Numbered from the stretch's first letter, positions 16,506 through 25,254 are shown. The stretch is DNA of 32,437 nucleotides from an uncultured Celeribacter sp. (GCA_938008015.1 CALLMA010000045.1:1-32437), one strand, 5' to 3'. Numbers and translations: made by a program. The notes: generated by a model from the sequence alone, not told the origin.

Positions 16506-17180
16506 TTATTTCTTATTAGACCTTTTCTCAGCAATGCGTAGCTTCTCAGCTAAACCCAAAAGATGTAGTTCATCGTTTATTTCAGGCGTTGCATGAGCTG
16601 AAGGGCGGATAAAATACCAGCTTGGAAAACGCGAGTAATTTTTGTTTTCAGTTTGCCCTGTTATGTTCAGTGATACATCGAGTTGTTTTGCAAGATCATT
16701 TACAGCCCATTTCACAAGCGGCCAATGATCGTCATAATCATCTCCAGCCATCATGCCGCCCATTTTGAGTTTTGGAAGCCAATCTATCAGCGTTTTTCCA
16801 CCTTCTTCACCAGTATGCGCATACCCATCGATATAAATAAAATCAAAGGTCTCATCGTCGAACATCTCTAAAGCATTATCAAAATCCATACGCAGTAGAC
16901 TATGGCGGGTTTCTTGCAATCCGATTGTTTTCAATGCTTTTTTATATTCAAATGTATTATGTAGATCGCCATAAATATCCACGCCATAGAGGTGACTGAA
17001 TTTATTGCTGTCTAAGAGCCTTCGTGCAAAGCCCCCCGCAGCCACACCGAGTTCAATGCCAATGTTATCGCCGCCAGAAAGAGGTTGCGTAATGTCATGA
17101 CGATGCCAGTTGTCATGTACTGTTGTTGCAATTTCTGGAGTTTGGCTTTTGGCATATTCTTTCAATTCGTCACTGTGCAT
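16506..17180 (-). CDS. class I SAM-dependent methyltransferase (Methyltransf_24-like)
   Basis: This is a predicted cytoplasmic methyltransferase of unknown substrate with 224 residues. Motif I is GIELGVAAGGFARRL (about 41-55). The acidic post-I position (YGVDIYG), a FDFIYIDGYAHTGEE segment and MMAGDDYDDHWP follow the layout of the small methyltransferases found with glycan or surface-polymer genes. The start is ATG 17180 with GGAA eight bases upstream. A TTG three bases earlier is in frame but less likely. The gene stands alone, convergent on the tandem tRNA-Asp genes with 2 bases between and divergent from zapE. Such solitary genes beside tRNAs are sometimes acquired, but its composition does not look foreign. 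Confidence 0.75.
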   Translation of the reverse strand: MHSDELKEYAKSQTPEIATTVHDNWHRHDITQPLSGGDNIGIELGVAAGGFARRLLDSNKFSHLYGVDIYGDLHNTFEYKKALKTIGLQETRHSLLRMDFDNALEMFDDETFDFIYIDGYAHTGEEGGKTLIDWLPKLKMGGMMAGDDYDDHWPLVKWAVNDLAKQLDVSLNITGQTENKNYSRFPSWYFIRPSAHATPEINDELHLLGLAEKLRIAEKRSNKK

Positions 17181-17248
17181 CAATATTTTCCAGCGGTTGA
17201 GTTTAAAAATAGGTTTACTAAGATCATAAGAGAGCCATAAAACTAAAC

Positions 17249-17292
17249 AAAGGCTTCTTTAATTATTTAATTTTCAGATATATAGAAGCTTT
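17249..17292 (+). repeat. hairpin ending at the zapE start codon
   Basis: AAAGGCTTCT (17249-17258) can pair with AGAAGCTTT (17284-17292) with one bulged G, closing a 25-base AT-rich loop immediately before ATG 17293. The gene lacks a clear Shine-Dalgarno site, so the structure might affect initiation. This is weak evidence. Confidence 0.3.
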
Positions 17293-18372
17293 ATGCAAAA
17301 TCTTCAAACCATATATAAAAACTTGATCCAGCAGGGCGTCTTAAAAGCAGATGAAGCGCAAAGCGCCGTCGTGCCTTTACTTGAAAAGATGCAGCAGGAT
17401 TTAGAACTGTCTCAAAGCCCTGAAAAGAGTATTTTTAATCTTTTTTCTAAGAAGAAAAATAGCTTTGTTAAGGGGTTATATCTTTGGGGTGGGGTTGGGC
17501 GTGGCAAATCAATGCTCATGGATCTCTTTTATGAGCATTCGCCAGTGCCTGCGCGCCGCGTGCATTTTCATGCTTTCATGCAAGAGGTGCAAGACGGCAT
17601 ACACCAAGCGAAGCAGCAGCATGTGCAAGATTCTTTACAGCCTGTGATCGATAAAATTTCTAAAGATATAAAACTGCTTTGTTTTGATGAAATGCAGATT
17701 ACGGATATTGCGGATGCGATGATCGTTGGCCGTCTTTTTGAGGCTTTGTTTGAACGGGGCGTAAGTATTATTACCACCTCGAACCGAGTGCCTAAGGATT
17801 TATATAAAAACGGGTTAAATCGGCAGTTGTTTTTGCCCTTTATTGACTTGATAGAAGAAAAGCTTCACGTCCATCATATCCATTCGCCGACGGATTATCG
17901 ACAAGGGCGATTGGCGGGAAGCCCTGTTTATTTTCATCCATTGAATGAAAAATCTATGCAATGCATTGAGGATATATGGCATGATCTCGGCCATAAAGAT
18001 GCGCAGCCGTTGATGTTAAAAGTGAAGGGGCGCGAGTTGCAACTTCCTAAATTTCATAATGGCGTTGCAAGGGCGAGCTTTTGGGATTTATGCGCGCAAA
18101 TGTATGGCCCTGCGGATTATTTGGAAATTGCAAAATCAGTAAAAATTTTGATTCTAGAAAATATCCCTCTGTTATCTCGCAATAACTTTAACGAAGTGAA
18201 ACGGTTTGTAACGCTGGTGGATGCGCTCTATGAGGCGAAGGTGAATCTGATTGTGTCCGCGGTTGATGAGCCTGAGAAACTATATGTTGAGGGGGCTGGC
18301 GTGTTTGAATTTGAAAGAACGGCATCGCGTTTGCGTGAAATGCAAGATGAGAATTGGGGCGTAGAAGGTTAG
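17293..18372 (+). CDS. zapE: AFG1-family ATPase, cell division protein ZapE
   Basis: ZapE is a P-loop ATPase of the AFG1/LACE1 family. In E. coli it associates with the Z-ring and affects constriction, and the mitochondrial relatives act in protein quality control. It has 359 residues. Walker A is GGVGRGKS at 66-73 and Walker B is LLCFDE with Asp132 and Glu133. The sensor-like ITTSNRVP and the NGLNRQLFLPFIDLIEE motif are diagnostic for the family. It is monocistronic and converges with folC. A 7-bp inverted repeat (18365-18371 with 18389-18395) spans both stop codons and may help end transcription. Confidence 0.94.
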   Translation: MQNLQTIYKNLIQQGVLKADEAQSAVVPLLEKMQQDLELSQSPEKSIFNLFSKKKNSFVKGLYLWGGVGRGKSMLMDLFYEHSPVPARRVHFHAFMQEVQDGIHQAKQQHVQDSLQPVIDKISKDIKLLCFDEMQITDIADAMIVGRLFEALFERGVSIITTSNRVPKDLYKNGLNRQLFLPFIDLIEEKLHVHHIHSPTDYRQGRLAGSPVYFHPLNEKSMQCIEDIWHDLGHKDAQPLMLKVKGRELQLPKFHNGVARASFWDLCAQMYGPADYLEIAKSVKILILENIPLLSRNNFNEVKRFVTLVDALYEAKVNLIVSAVDEPEKLYVEGAGVFEFERTASRLREMQDENWGVEG

Positions 18373-18393
18373 CCTCAGAGGGCAGGGATAACC

Positions 18394-19668
18394 TTAGCCA
18401 TTCTGGCGCAAAATATAGCCTGCAAGATAGAGTGATCCGCAGATTAAAATGCGTGCATTGGGGCTTTGCTTTGTGATCGCGCTGATCGCCTCTTCTACGG
18501 TGAGCGCTTCAATCGCCTCAATGGATTGTTCTCTTGCTGCCTCAACTGTTTCAGCGCCCGTTAAACTTGCCGTTTCATCGGGGATAGAAACACCATAAAG
18601 GCCTTCGACGCTTTCACCAATGTATTTAAGATATCCGCCGATATCTTTGGTGTTGAGCATGCCGCAGATCGCATAGGTCGGCCTGCGGGGGAGGCGAGAG
18701 AGCGCTTCAATTAAAGCTTTCCCTGCGGCAGGATTATGCCCGCCATCAAGCCATAGTTCTGCATCGCCAGCTTGTGCGACTAAGGGGCCGCTTTTAAGCT
18801 TTTGCAGGCGTGCTGGCCAAGTTGCGCAGGTAACAGAAGCTTCTAAAGCCTTGTCCGTTTTTTCTAAATATCTCAATGCAGCAAGGGCCATTCCAGCATT
18901 TTCAATTTGGTGAGCGCCGATGAGATTAGGAAGGGGAAGGTCTCTGAGCCCATATTCATCTTCATAAATAAGGCGCCCACGTTCTTCCCAAACGCGCCAA
19001 TGCTGATTATGCGCTAATATTGGAGCGCCTTTTTGCGATGCAATATCCTCAATAACATCAAGCGCGGCCTCACATTGGCGACCTATAATAACAGGCACGC
19101 CGCGTTTTATTATCCCTGCTTTTTCAGCGGCAATTTTTTCGATTGTGGCGCCTAAAAACTGCGTATGATCTATGGAGACGGGGGTGATAATCGTGAGCTC
19201 AGGCTTAGCGATGACATTCGTCGCATCCAAGCGGCCTCCCAGGCCGACTTCGAGCAGCGTATAATCTGCTGCGGTGCGCGACATTGCTAAAAGGGCGGCG
19301 CATGTCGTGATTTCAAAATATGTGATTGGCGCCCCGAGGTTGGCCGTTTCACATTCCTCGAGAAAGAGAGAAAGCTGCGATTCAGAAATGAGCTCACCTG
19401 CGAGGCGAATACGCTCGTGAAATCTCGCTAGATGGGGGGAGGTATATGCGTGGACTTTGCATCCATCGCCTTCTAAGCCTGCACGAATCATGGCTTGCGT
19501 GGAGCCTTTTCCATTCGTGCCGGCAATATGAATGACAGGTGGAAGAGAGAGCTCGGGGTTGCCAAGTAAATCTAATAGTCGCCAAACCCGAGTGAGAACC
19601 AAATCAATATGTTTGGGATGCAAAGACATCAATCTGTTAAGAATGATGTCTGATGCGTTTTTTGTCAT
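18394..19668 (-). CDS. folC: bifunctional dihydrofolate synthase / folylpolyglutamate synthase
   Basis: FolC joins glutamate to dihydropteroate and extends the polyglutamate tail of folates. It has 424 residues. The Mur-ligase ATP loop GTNGKGS is at 50-56. [13 protein letters not shown] is the folate-binding region, and SIDHTQFLG with [11 protein letters not shown] is the central ligase core. [10 protein letters not shown] starts the C-terminal domain. It overlaps the accD stop by 4 bases, an arrangement (accD-folC) shared by many proteobacteria. The trpF-trpB-trpA genes that often precede it in alphaproteobacteria are not upstream here. Confidence 0.95.
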   Translation of the reverse strand: MTKNASDIILNRLMSLHPKHIDLVLTRVWRLLDLLGNPELSLPPVIHIAGTNGKGSTQAMIRAGLEGDGCKVHAYTSPHLARFHERIRLAGELISESQLSLFLEECETANLGAPITYFEITTCAALLAMSRTAADYTLLEVGLGGRLDATNVIAKPELTIITPVSIDHTQFLGATIEKIAAEKAGIIKRGVPVIIGRQCEAALDVIEDIASQKGAPILAHNQHWRVWEERGRLIYEDEYGLRDLPLPNLIGAHQIENAGMALAALRYLEKTDKALEASVTCATWPARLQKLKSGPLVAQAGDAELWLDGGHNPAAGKALIEALSRLPRRPTYAICGMLNTKDIGGYLKYIGESVEGLYGVSIPDETASLTGAETVEAAREQSIEAIEALTVEEAISAITKQSPNARILICGSLYLAGYILRQNG

Positions 19669-20651
19669 GCTTGCTGCTCTTCTTGAGGCGTATTTTCGCT
19701 TTCAGCTTCTGAAGTTGTTTCAACGGCAGTTGCTGTTGTTGCTTCTTCTTCACTCGCTTCCTCAACCTTGGCAGGGGCAGGCAGTTCGCCAGCAACGGCG
19801 GCTGGTTGATTGCCTAGCATTCTGAGGATCGTTGTAAGCTCGCCTTTGAGCGACGTTCTATGCGTAACGCGGTCAAGCATACCGTGATCGAGAAGATATT
19901 CAGCGCGTTGAAATCCTTCAGGGAGCTTTTCACGGATTGTTTGCTCAATCACGCGTGGGCCAGCAAAGCAAATCAATGCGTTTGGCTCTGCGATTTGCAC
20001 ATCGCCAAGCATCGCATAAGAGGCTGTAACGCCGCCTGTTGTTGGGTGTGTTAGGACAACAATATAAGGCAAACCAGCTTCTTTAAGCATTTCAATAGCA
20101 ACTGTCGTGCGTGGCATTTGCATCAAAGAGAGAATCCCTTCTTGCATGCGCGCGCCGCCGGCGGCTGAGAACATAATAAAGGGGCGCTTAAGCTCAATCG
20201 CGCGTTCTACGCCTGCGATAAAAGCATTGCCAAGATACATGCCCATTGAGCCAGCCATGAATGAGAAATCTTGCGCAGCGGCAACAATAGGCGTGCGCCC
20301 GATTTCGCCTTCGGCAACAAGCACAGCTTCTTTTTCGCCTGTGCTTTTTTGAGCCGCTTTCATGCGATCAGGATATCTCTTCTGATCCTTGAATTTTAGA
20401 GGATCTTCGATTGGAGCTGGCACAGAGACTTCTGTGAAGATGCCGCCATCAAAAAGCGCCGTAAAACGATCACGTGGTGTAATATGCATGTGGTGATCAC
20501 AGCTTACACAAACATTTTGATTATTTTTGAGTTCACGATGAAACAACATCGTGCCGCATTCTGGGCATTTCGTCCATAAGTTATCAGGTGTCTCCTTGCG
20601 AGAGAACAATGAATTGATTGTTGGACGGACGTAATTGGTAATCCAGTTCAT
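19665..20651 (-). CDS. accD: acetyl-CoA carboxylase carboxyltransferase subunit beta
   Basis: AccD is the beta subunit of the carboxyltransferase that with AccA makes malonyl-CoA for fatty-acid synthesis. It has 328 residues. The zinc ribbon is at Cys29, Cys32, Cys48 and Cys51 (CPEC, CVSC). The carboxylase core has [12 protein letters not shown] and [14 protein letters not shown], typical of the crotonase-like fold. After about residue 284 there is a 45-residue tail rich in Glu, Ala and Thr that goes beyond the catalytic domain. Tails there vary widely in alphaproteobacteria. It is co-transcribed with folC. Confidence 0.96.
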   Translation of the reverse strand: MNWITNYVRPTINSLFSRKETPDNLWTKCPECGTMLFHRELKNNQNVCVSCDHHMHITPRDRFTALFDGGIFTEVSVPAPIEDPLKFKDQKRYPDRMKAAQKSTGEKEAVLVAEGEIGRTPIVAAAQDFSFMAGSMGMYLGNAFIAGVERAIELKRPFIMFSAAGGARMQEGILSLMQMPRTTVAIEMLKEAGLPYIVVLTHPTTGGVTASYAMLGDVQIAEPNALICFAGPRVIEQTIREKLPEGFQRAEYLLDHGMLDRVTHRTSLKGELTTILRMLGNQPAAVAGELPAPAKVEEASEEEATTATAVETTSEAESENTPQEEQQA

Positions 20652-20714
20652 TATTTGCGCCTTTAAACGTAACTTTTCTACCCCTCAGATAAAGCCCTTG
20701 GAGCAGAATTGCAA

Positions 20715-21602
20715 TCAACCCTTTGTCGCAAATCGCGCAACAAGCCACATTGCCAGTAAAAAAAGGAATTGATAGGCTATAAATTGGGGGGCGCGGAAGA
20801 GTTCTGAGAAGTCATCATGTCGCACATATAGGCCAAACCCTGATAAAACGCCTGCAGTGGGCGCAATGAGAACCACGAAACAATTATTGATGAGATGAAA
20901 AGCAAAAGCGGGGCCTAAGCTGCCTGTTCGGATCGTTAAATCTGCGGCGGCGAGGCTAAATAAAAAGGCCCAAATTGTATAAATAAGACTTGGCAGAAGC
21001 CCTTGCGCATTTTCATAGTGCAACAGCGAGAAAAATAACGCGGATAAAAATACCCCGATTTTTAAAGAATCAAAACTGGCCGCAAATTGACTTTGCAAAT
21101 AGCCTCGAAAGAATATTTCTTCTGCCAATACTTGCACTGCAATCGCAATGAGAGCGAAGGGAAGCCAAGAAATCCACAAAGATAAGCTGAGCTGCCTTAT
21201 TGGCGCTGATTGTGCATCTTGAATTGGGATTAAAGCGGTGAGGCCGATAAAAGCAAAGAGAAATAAAAGGCAGCGCAAGAATGTTTTGCGGAAAAGATAA
21301 GAGGGCCCAGTAAGATCTGAAATGGTTCTGTGGTGTAATTTTTTGGCCAAAAGAACTGTCGCGATTAGAAAAATGCCGAAACTGCTAAAAAGCAAAAAGG
21401 CTTCGTGTGGCGTTGTCCCTATTTGTGTGTCTGAGATGGAATTGAGGTTTAGGTCAGCTGTGGTTCGCGAAATCAGCCATACCGCAATTGGCGCGATCAA
21501 AACCAAAGAACACAGCCCTGCAATCATAGCGAGAATCAAACGCCATGCCCCTTTGCGCCTGTCGGCGGTGAGGCGTTGTTGGGAATAATATGGGTGTATC
21601 AT
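20715..21602 (-). CDS. CPBP-family intramembrane glutamic protease
   Basis: This is a polytopic membrane protein of the CPBP (CAAX protease and bacteriocin-processing) family. It has 295 residues and about eight hydrophobic segments. All three motifs are present: EEIFFR (Glu161, Glu162, Arg166), FSLLH (Phe191 to His195) and HLINN (His236, Asn240). The enzyme is therefore probably active, although bacterial substrates are usually unknown. ATG 21602 lacks a strong ribosome site. It is divergent from the FemAB-like gene across a 114-base control region and lies 63 bases upstream of the accD start on the same strand. Confidence 0.88.
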   Translation of the reverse strand: MIHPYYSQQRLTADRRKGAWRLILAMIAGLCSLVLIAPIAVWLISRTTADLNLNSISDTQIGTTPHEAFLLFSSFGIFLIATVLLAKKLHHRTISDLTGPSYLFRKTFLRCLLFLFAFIGLTALIPIQDAQSAPIRQLSLSLWISWLPFALIAIAVQVLAEEIFFRGYLQSQFAASFDSLKIGVFLSALFFSLLHYENAQGLLPSLIYTIWAFLFSLAAADLTIRTGSLGPAFAFHLINNCFVVLIAPTAGVLSGFGLYVRHDDFSELFRAPQFIAYQFLFLLAMWLVARFATKG

Positions 21603-21635
21603 TTACTGTTCTTTAACTTGATCTAAACGATTTAT

Positions 21636-21664
21636 ATTGTACGATTTCTTTTTACATCTTTGAA
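21636..21664 (-). promoter_or_regulatory. candidate promoter of the CPBP protease gene
   Basis: On the minus strand TTCAAA (21664-21659), a 17-base spacer and TACAAT (21641-21636) lie 34 bases upstream of the ATG. The match is four of six and five of six bases. The -35 hexamer falls inside the palindrome at 21655-21668. Confidence 0.4.
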
Positions 21665-21668
21665 GATG
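21655..21668. promoter_or_regulatory. palindrome in the divergent region, possible operator
   Basis: CATCTT-TG-AAGATG is a perfect 6-bp inverted repeat with a 2-base centre. It lies between the two divergent start codons, overlaps the -35 of the protease promoter and sits about 25 bases upstream of the -10 of the acyltransferase gene. It could be an operator acting on both genes. Confidence 0.3.
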
Positions 21669-21691
21669 ATTTATCTCAAATCTAATTGTTT

Positions 21692-21697
21692 TATAAT
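21692..21697 (+). promoter_or_regulatory. -10 element of the FemAB-like gene
   Basis: This is a perfect TATAAT, 20 bases before the start ATG. The best -35 partner is a weak TTTATC 16 bases upstream, so activity may depend on an activator or on the AT-rich surroundings. Confidence 0.4.
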
Positions 21698-21716
21698 TTT
21701 CAGTAAGTAAGAGTAT

Positions 21717-22568
21717 ATGTTCACTCAGACAATCAGCTCTGCAGATACTTGGGAGCGCTATGCAGATGAGCTATGCGCGCCTTTGCAGCTGCGCTGGGTC
21801 TATGGCGATATTGCCCAATTGCTAGGGCGCAAAATCTACCGCAATGTGATTATCCATGAGGATAAGTTGGTCGGCTTATTTCAAGCCGTTGAACGCCGTC
21901 TCTTTGGGATTCGATTTCAATTGATGAATCGCATTCACCTAAGTGAAGAGCATGATTTTGCCAAACTGCGCAATGAAATCAAGGTTTCACTGCCTCCGGG
22001 AGTGCGGCTTTTGACCACTCGAATGCCAAAACAACGCTTTGCTATTTTCCCGTCTCAACATTTTGCGTCCGTGAACTTAAAGCAAAACCGAGATCATCTT
22101 CGCCAAGCATTGCATGGAAAATGGCGCAATGCTTTGTGCAAAGCTGAGAAAAGCCATTTGCAGGTTTCGTATCAAAAAGCGACGGCGCAAAACATGAGAT
22201 GCCTTTTGCTGAGTGAAAAAGACATGCAAAAAGAGCGGGGTTATAAAGCATTGCCGCCGGAATATGCTTTGGCAGTTTTGAAAGTTGCACCACAAAGCTT
22301 AAGGCTTTTTTCATGCCTTGATGCGCAGGCTCTCTTTTTTCATCACGGTAATTCGGTGACATATTTATTTGCGAAATACGGCCCGCAAGCGCGCGCGATG
22401 AATGCAGGAAATCTTATATTGTGGCGCGCTTGCTTGCATTATCAAGATAAAGGCGCGCAAATGTTAGATCTTGGCTCTTACAATGATGCAAAAGCACCGG
22501 ATTTGGCGCGATTTAAACGGCGGATAGGGGCTGATACCGAAGAGATTAATGGGTGTTTCTTTTTTTAA
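21717..22568 (+). CDS. FemAB-like / GNAT-fold acyltransferase
   Basis: This is a predicted cytoplasmic acyltransferase of the FemAB/BioF2-like (Acetyltransf_6) group. Relatives add amino acids to peptidoglycan or lipids, and the acceptor here is unknown. It has 283 residues. The segment HGKWRNALCKAEKS (133-146) corresponds to the conserved KWRN..KAE motif. A variable N-terminal GNAT half is followed by YLFAKYGPQARAMNAGNLILW and the MLDLGSYND and FKRRIGAD motifs near the C-terminus, as in the family. There is no signal or membrane segment. It is divergent from an intramembrane protease and upstream of a lytic transglycosylase, so a cell-wall or envelope role is plausible but inferred. Confidence 0.78.
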   Translation: MFTQTISSADTWERYADELCAPLQLRWVYGDIAQLLGRKIYRNVIIHEDKLVGLFQAVERRLFGIRFQLMNRIHLSEEHDFAKLRNEIKVSLPPGVRLLTTRMPKQRFAIFPSQHFASVNLKQNRDHLRQALHGKWRNALCKAEKSHLQVSYQKATAQNMRCLLLSEKDMQKERGYKALPPEYALAVLKVAPQSLRLFSCLDAQALFFHHGNSVTYLFAKYGPQARAMNAGNLILWRACLHYQDKGAQMLDLGSYNDAKAPDLARFKRRIGADTEEINGCFFF

Positions 22569-22614
22569 AGATGGTCCTGTCATAAGGAAAGACACCTAAG
22601 CGTGTCGAATAAGC

Positions 22615-22642
22615 TTGAACATAATTTTTCTGCGAATACATT
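22615..22642 (+). promoter_or_regulatory. candidate promoter of the lytic transglycosylase gene
   Basis: TTGAAC (22615-22620), 16 bases and TACATT (22637-22642) lie about 90 bases before the chosen start. The -35 is good and the -10 fair. Confidence 0.35.
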
Positions 22643-22735
22643 CACAACCGTAATATTAAAAAGGCATCAGCCCTGGTGCTAGAGTAAAATTTAGAGCAGT
22701 TTTTGCTATTTATCATAGAAAATGACAGGCATTTT

Positions 22736-24022
22736 ATGAAGAAAAAAATATGTATGACGGTTTCAATTGGATGTTGTATGCTGTTACAAACATTTGCAAA
22801 TCCTTTGGCCGCTGATGCTGGCTTGAAGAATAATTCTTACCATAACTCAGCTTTTGTTACTCTAGGAAGTGATATGGATCTTCATCTAGCCTCCTCCCAC
22901 AATAATCAGGCCTTTTTGCGCTGGGTTTCTGGCTTTAAAAAACGCGCCCAAAATGCGGGAATTTCAGCTACAGTTTTAAATGAAGCCTTTTCTAAGGTGG
23001 AATATGATCATTCGGTGATTTCAAAAGATCGGAACCAAAGCGAATTTACTCGCCAAATTTGGGACTATCTTGATAGCGCAGCTTCTCCGACACGTGTTCG
23101 AAATGGCCAAAAGGCGATAAGAGAGCATCGGCGAACATTGGAGAGGTTAGAAAAGAAATACGGAGTTGATAAGCATATTATTGCGGCGATTTGGGGCTTG
23201 GAAAGTGCCTATGGGCATACGCGCGGTAATATACCGGTTATCAATGCCCTCGCGACTTTGGCTTATGATGGGCGGCGGGGCCGCTTTTTTGAAGCGCAGC
23301 TGATTGCCGCTCTTCAGATTTTGCAAGCAGGCGATATTTCTGTTTCGAAGATGAAAGGCAGTTGGGCTGGGGCCATGGGGCACACACAATTTATCCCAAC
23401 ATCTTTTCTTGCTTTTGCCGTGGATGGTGATGGCGATGGAAAACGCAATATTTGGTCTGATGATCCTACAGATGCGCTCGCTTCTACGGCGGCCTACCTT
23501 AAACGCCATGGCTGGAATAAAGGGCAGCCTTGGGGCGTTGAGGTGCGTTTGCCTCAGGGTTTTAACTTTAGCTCGGCAAGGCGCGATCTCACTCTTTCAC
23601 CTTCTGATTGGGCCAAAAGAGGCGTTTTGGATGTAACTGGCAAGACAGTCCCTAATTATGGCAAAGCTTCCATTTTGTTGCCAGCTGGTGCAAATGGCGC
23701 GGCCTTCATGATCTTTGAAAACTTTGCGGTGATTGAGCGCTATAATAAAGCGGATGCCTATGTGATTGGTGTGGGGCATTTGGGAGATCGTCTGCGCGGA
23801 GGTCCTGAAATTCAAGCTTCTTGGCCGCGTGGGTATGAGCCATTATCTTTCTCAGAGAAGAAAAAAATGCAACGTCTTTTGAAAAAGGCTGGTTTTTTAG
23901 ATGATAAAGTCGATGGTATCATTGGCCCAAATACAATCAATGCCATTCGAGAATTTCAAAACTCTGAAGGCGTGACGCCAGATGGATATCCGTCAAAGGC
24001 TTTGATGAAGCTTTTGCGCTAG
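22736..24022 (+). CDS. lytic murein transglycosylase (MltB-type) with peptidoglycan-binding domain
   Basis: This periplasmic enzyme cleaves the MurNAc-GlcNAc bond of peptidoglycan to give 1,6-anhydro-MurNAc ends. It has 428 residues from ATG 22736, giving a clear signal peptide (MKKKICMTVSIGCC, ending near LAADA). An upstream TTG frame from 22703 is less likely. The catalytic domain (about 55-340) contains IWGLESAYG with the catalytic glutamate near residue 156. AGAMGHTQFIPTSF and VDGDGDG are characteristic MltB-family segments. A C-terminal PG_binding_1 domain (about 365-428) ends with DGIIGPNTINAIREFQ. No lipobox fits the visible signal cleavage, so it is probably soluble. The histidine kinase starts 36 bases downstream. 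Confidence 0.93.
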   Translation: MKKKICMTVSIGCCMLLQTFANPLAADAGLKNNSYHNSAFVTLGSDMDLHLASSHNNQAFLRWVSGFKKRAQNAGISATVLNEAFSKVEYDHSVISKDRNQSEFTRQIWDYLDSAASPTRVRNGQKAIREHRRTLERLEKKYGVDKHIIAAIWGLESAYGHTRGNIPVINALATLAYDGRRGRFFEAQLIAALQILQAGDISVSKMKGSWAGAMGHTQFIPTSFLAFAVDGDGDGKRNIWSDDPTDALASTAAYLKRHGWNKGQPWGVEVRLPQGFNFSSARRDLTLSPSDWAKRGVLDVTGKTVPNYGKASILLPAGANGAAFMIFENFAVIERYNKADAYVIGVGHLGDRLRGGPEIQASWPRGYEPLSFSEKKKMQRLLKKAGFLDDKVDGIIGPNTINAIREFQNSEGVTPDGYPSKALMKLLR

Positions 24023-24058
24023 AAGCCAATGAAAAGCCAATAATAAGAAAGGGAAAGC

Positions 24059-25120
24059 ATGTCGCAAAATGAAACTCAATTGAGAACGATGTTGAGTGCC
24101 ATTTCTAATGCTTTCCCTTTGCCGGCTCTTTATATTGATGGGTTGGGAAAAATTAGCTCGGCAAATGATGAGGCAACAGAAATCTTTGGTCAATCGATTG
24201 TTGGAAAGAGTTACATAGCTGTTTTAAGGCAACCCATTTTACTCGACTCGATTGAAAAAGCGCTCAAAACGCGCAAAGCAACGACATCCACCTATCGCGA
24301 AAATATTGCGCATAATAACCGCATACACCGTGTGAGTATTCGCCCGGTTCTCATTGAAAGACAGAATTTTTTTTGCATCTCCTTTGAAGACATGAGTGAT
24401 CTAAAATCTGCTGGTGTGATGAAGCGTGATTTCGTCGCCAATGTCAGCCATGAGCTGCGCACGCCTTTGACATCTGTGATGGGCTTTTTAGAAACTTTGA
24501 TGGGCTCGTCTGTTAAAGATGAAGCGGTGAAAAAGCGATTTCTGACGATTATGCATAATGAATGCGAGCGGATGAACCGAATTATTTCTGGCCTATTGTC
24601 ACTCAGCAAACTTGAAGCGGAGCATCACAAGCAGCCCGTCACAACAGTTGATGTGAGTGAAGTCATACATGCTGTTGTGGAGCAAATGCTGCCTGTTTTG
24701 AAAGAAAATGATATTCATTGCACTTTAGAGGGCTTTGATCAGCCTTATGTGATTAAAGGTGAGTGGGATCAAATCATTCAAGTGTTTACCAATTTGATTG
24801 AAAATGCTGTGAAATATGGATCAAAGGGAAAAGAAATCAAGCTGAGCGCACGGCGGATCGAAGGGCGCTTGGGGCGTGCTGGCCATATCGTGCAAATCGA
24901 TGTTGAAGATAAGGGAGACGGCATTGCGCCGGAACATTTGCACCGTTTAACAGAGCGGTTTTACCGTATCGATTCTCACAGATCTCGCGAGAAAGGCGGC
25001 ACGGGCCTCGGGCTTTCCATCGTAAAACATATTTTGACGCGTCACCGAGGAAAAATGACTGTTGAAAGTACGGTTAATTACGGCAGTGTATTTACGATTT
25101 TTTTGCCTCTTTTAGTTTGA
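24059..25120 (+). CDS. PAS-domain sensor histidine kinase, PhoR-like
   Basis: This two-component kinase has 353 residues. A PAS domain (about 10-115) precedes the HisKA domain with the phospho-acceptor His131 in NVSHELRTPLTS. The ATPase domain has an N box (TNLIENAVKYG), a G1 box (DKGDGIAPEH), an F box (TERFYRID) and a G2 box (GGTGLGLSIVKH). The H-box and the ATPase domain resemble PhoR, but the N-terminus has no membrane helix, so the protein is probably cytoplasmic. No response regulator or pst genes adjoin it in the window. AAGGGAAA precedes the ATG. It lies close behind the transglycosylase gene and may be co-transcribed with it. Confidence 0.85.
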   Translation: MSQNETQLRTMLSAISNAFPLPALYIDGLGKISSANDEATEIFGQSIVGKSYIAVLRQPILLDSIEKALKTRKATTSTYRENIAHNNRIHRVSIRPVLIERQNFFCISFEDMSDLKSAGVMKRDFVANVSHELRTPLTSVMGFLETLMGSSVKDEAVKKRFLTIMHNECERMNRIISGLLSLSKLEAEHHKQPVTTVDVSEVIHAVVEQMLPVLKENDIHCTLEGFDQPYVIKGEWDQIIQVFTNLIENAVKYGSKGKEIKLSARRIEGRLGRAGHIVQIDVEDKGDGIAPEHLHRLTERFYRIDSHRSREKGGTGLGLSIVKHILTRHRGKMTVESTVNYGSVFTIFLPLLV

Positions 25121-25221
25121 TTTTGATATTATTTGATTTTCTATAAATTTATCCTGCATATTACTATCAATTGTTAACCTTATTAAGTGACAGTGGTTTT
25201 ATATGCACTAGGGAGAAAATC

Positions 25222-25254
25222 ATGTTGCGGGTAGGAGCGATGATGCAATGCTAA
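25222..25254 (+). other. candidate 10-codon upstream ORF of the YitT-family gene
   Basis: The frame ATG 25222 to TAA 25252-25254 encodes MLRVGAMMQC. It has a better ribosome site (AGGGAG, six bases before) than many real genes. Its stop overlaps the yitT-like start codon region, so it ends 7 bases inside that gene. A second AGGAG inside it serves the real ATG 25248. It could couple or regulate translation. Confidence 0.3.

Noticed and set aside
16124-16519. Open frames running through the two tRNA-Asp genes on both strands (for example 16331-16519 plus and 16124-16402 minus)
   Set aside because: These are translations of tRNA sequence, a well-known kind of false protein.
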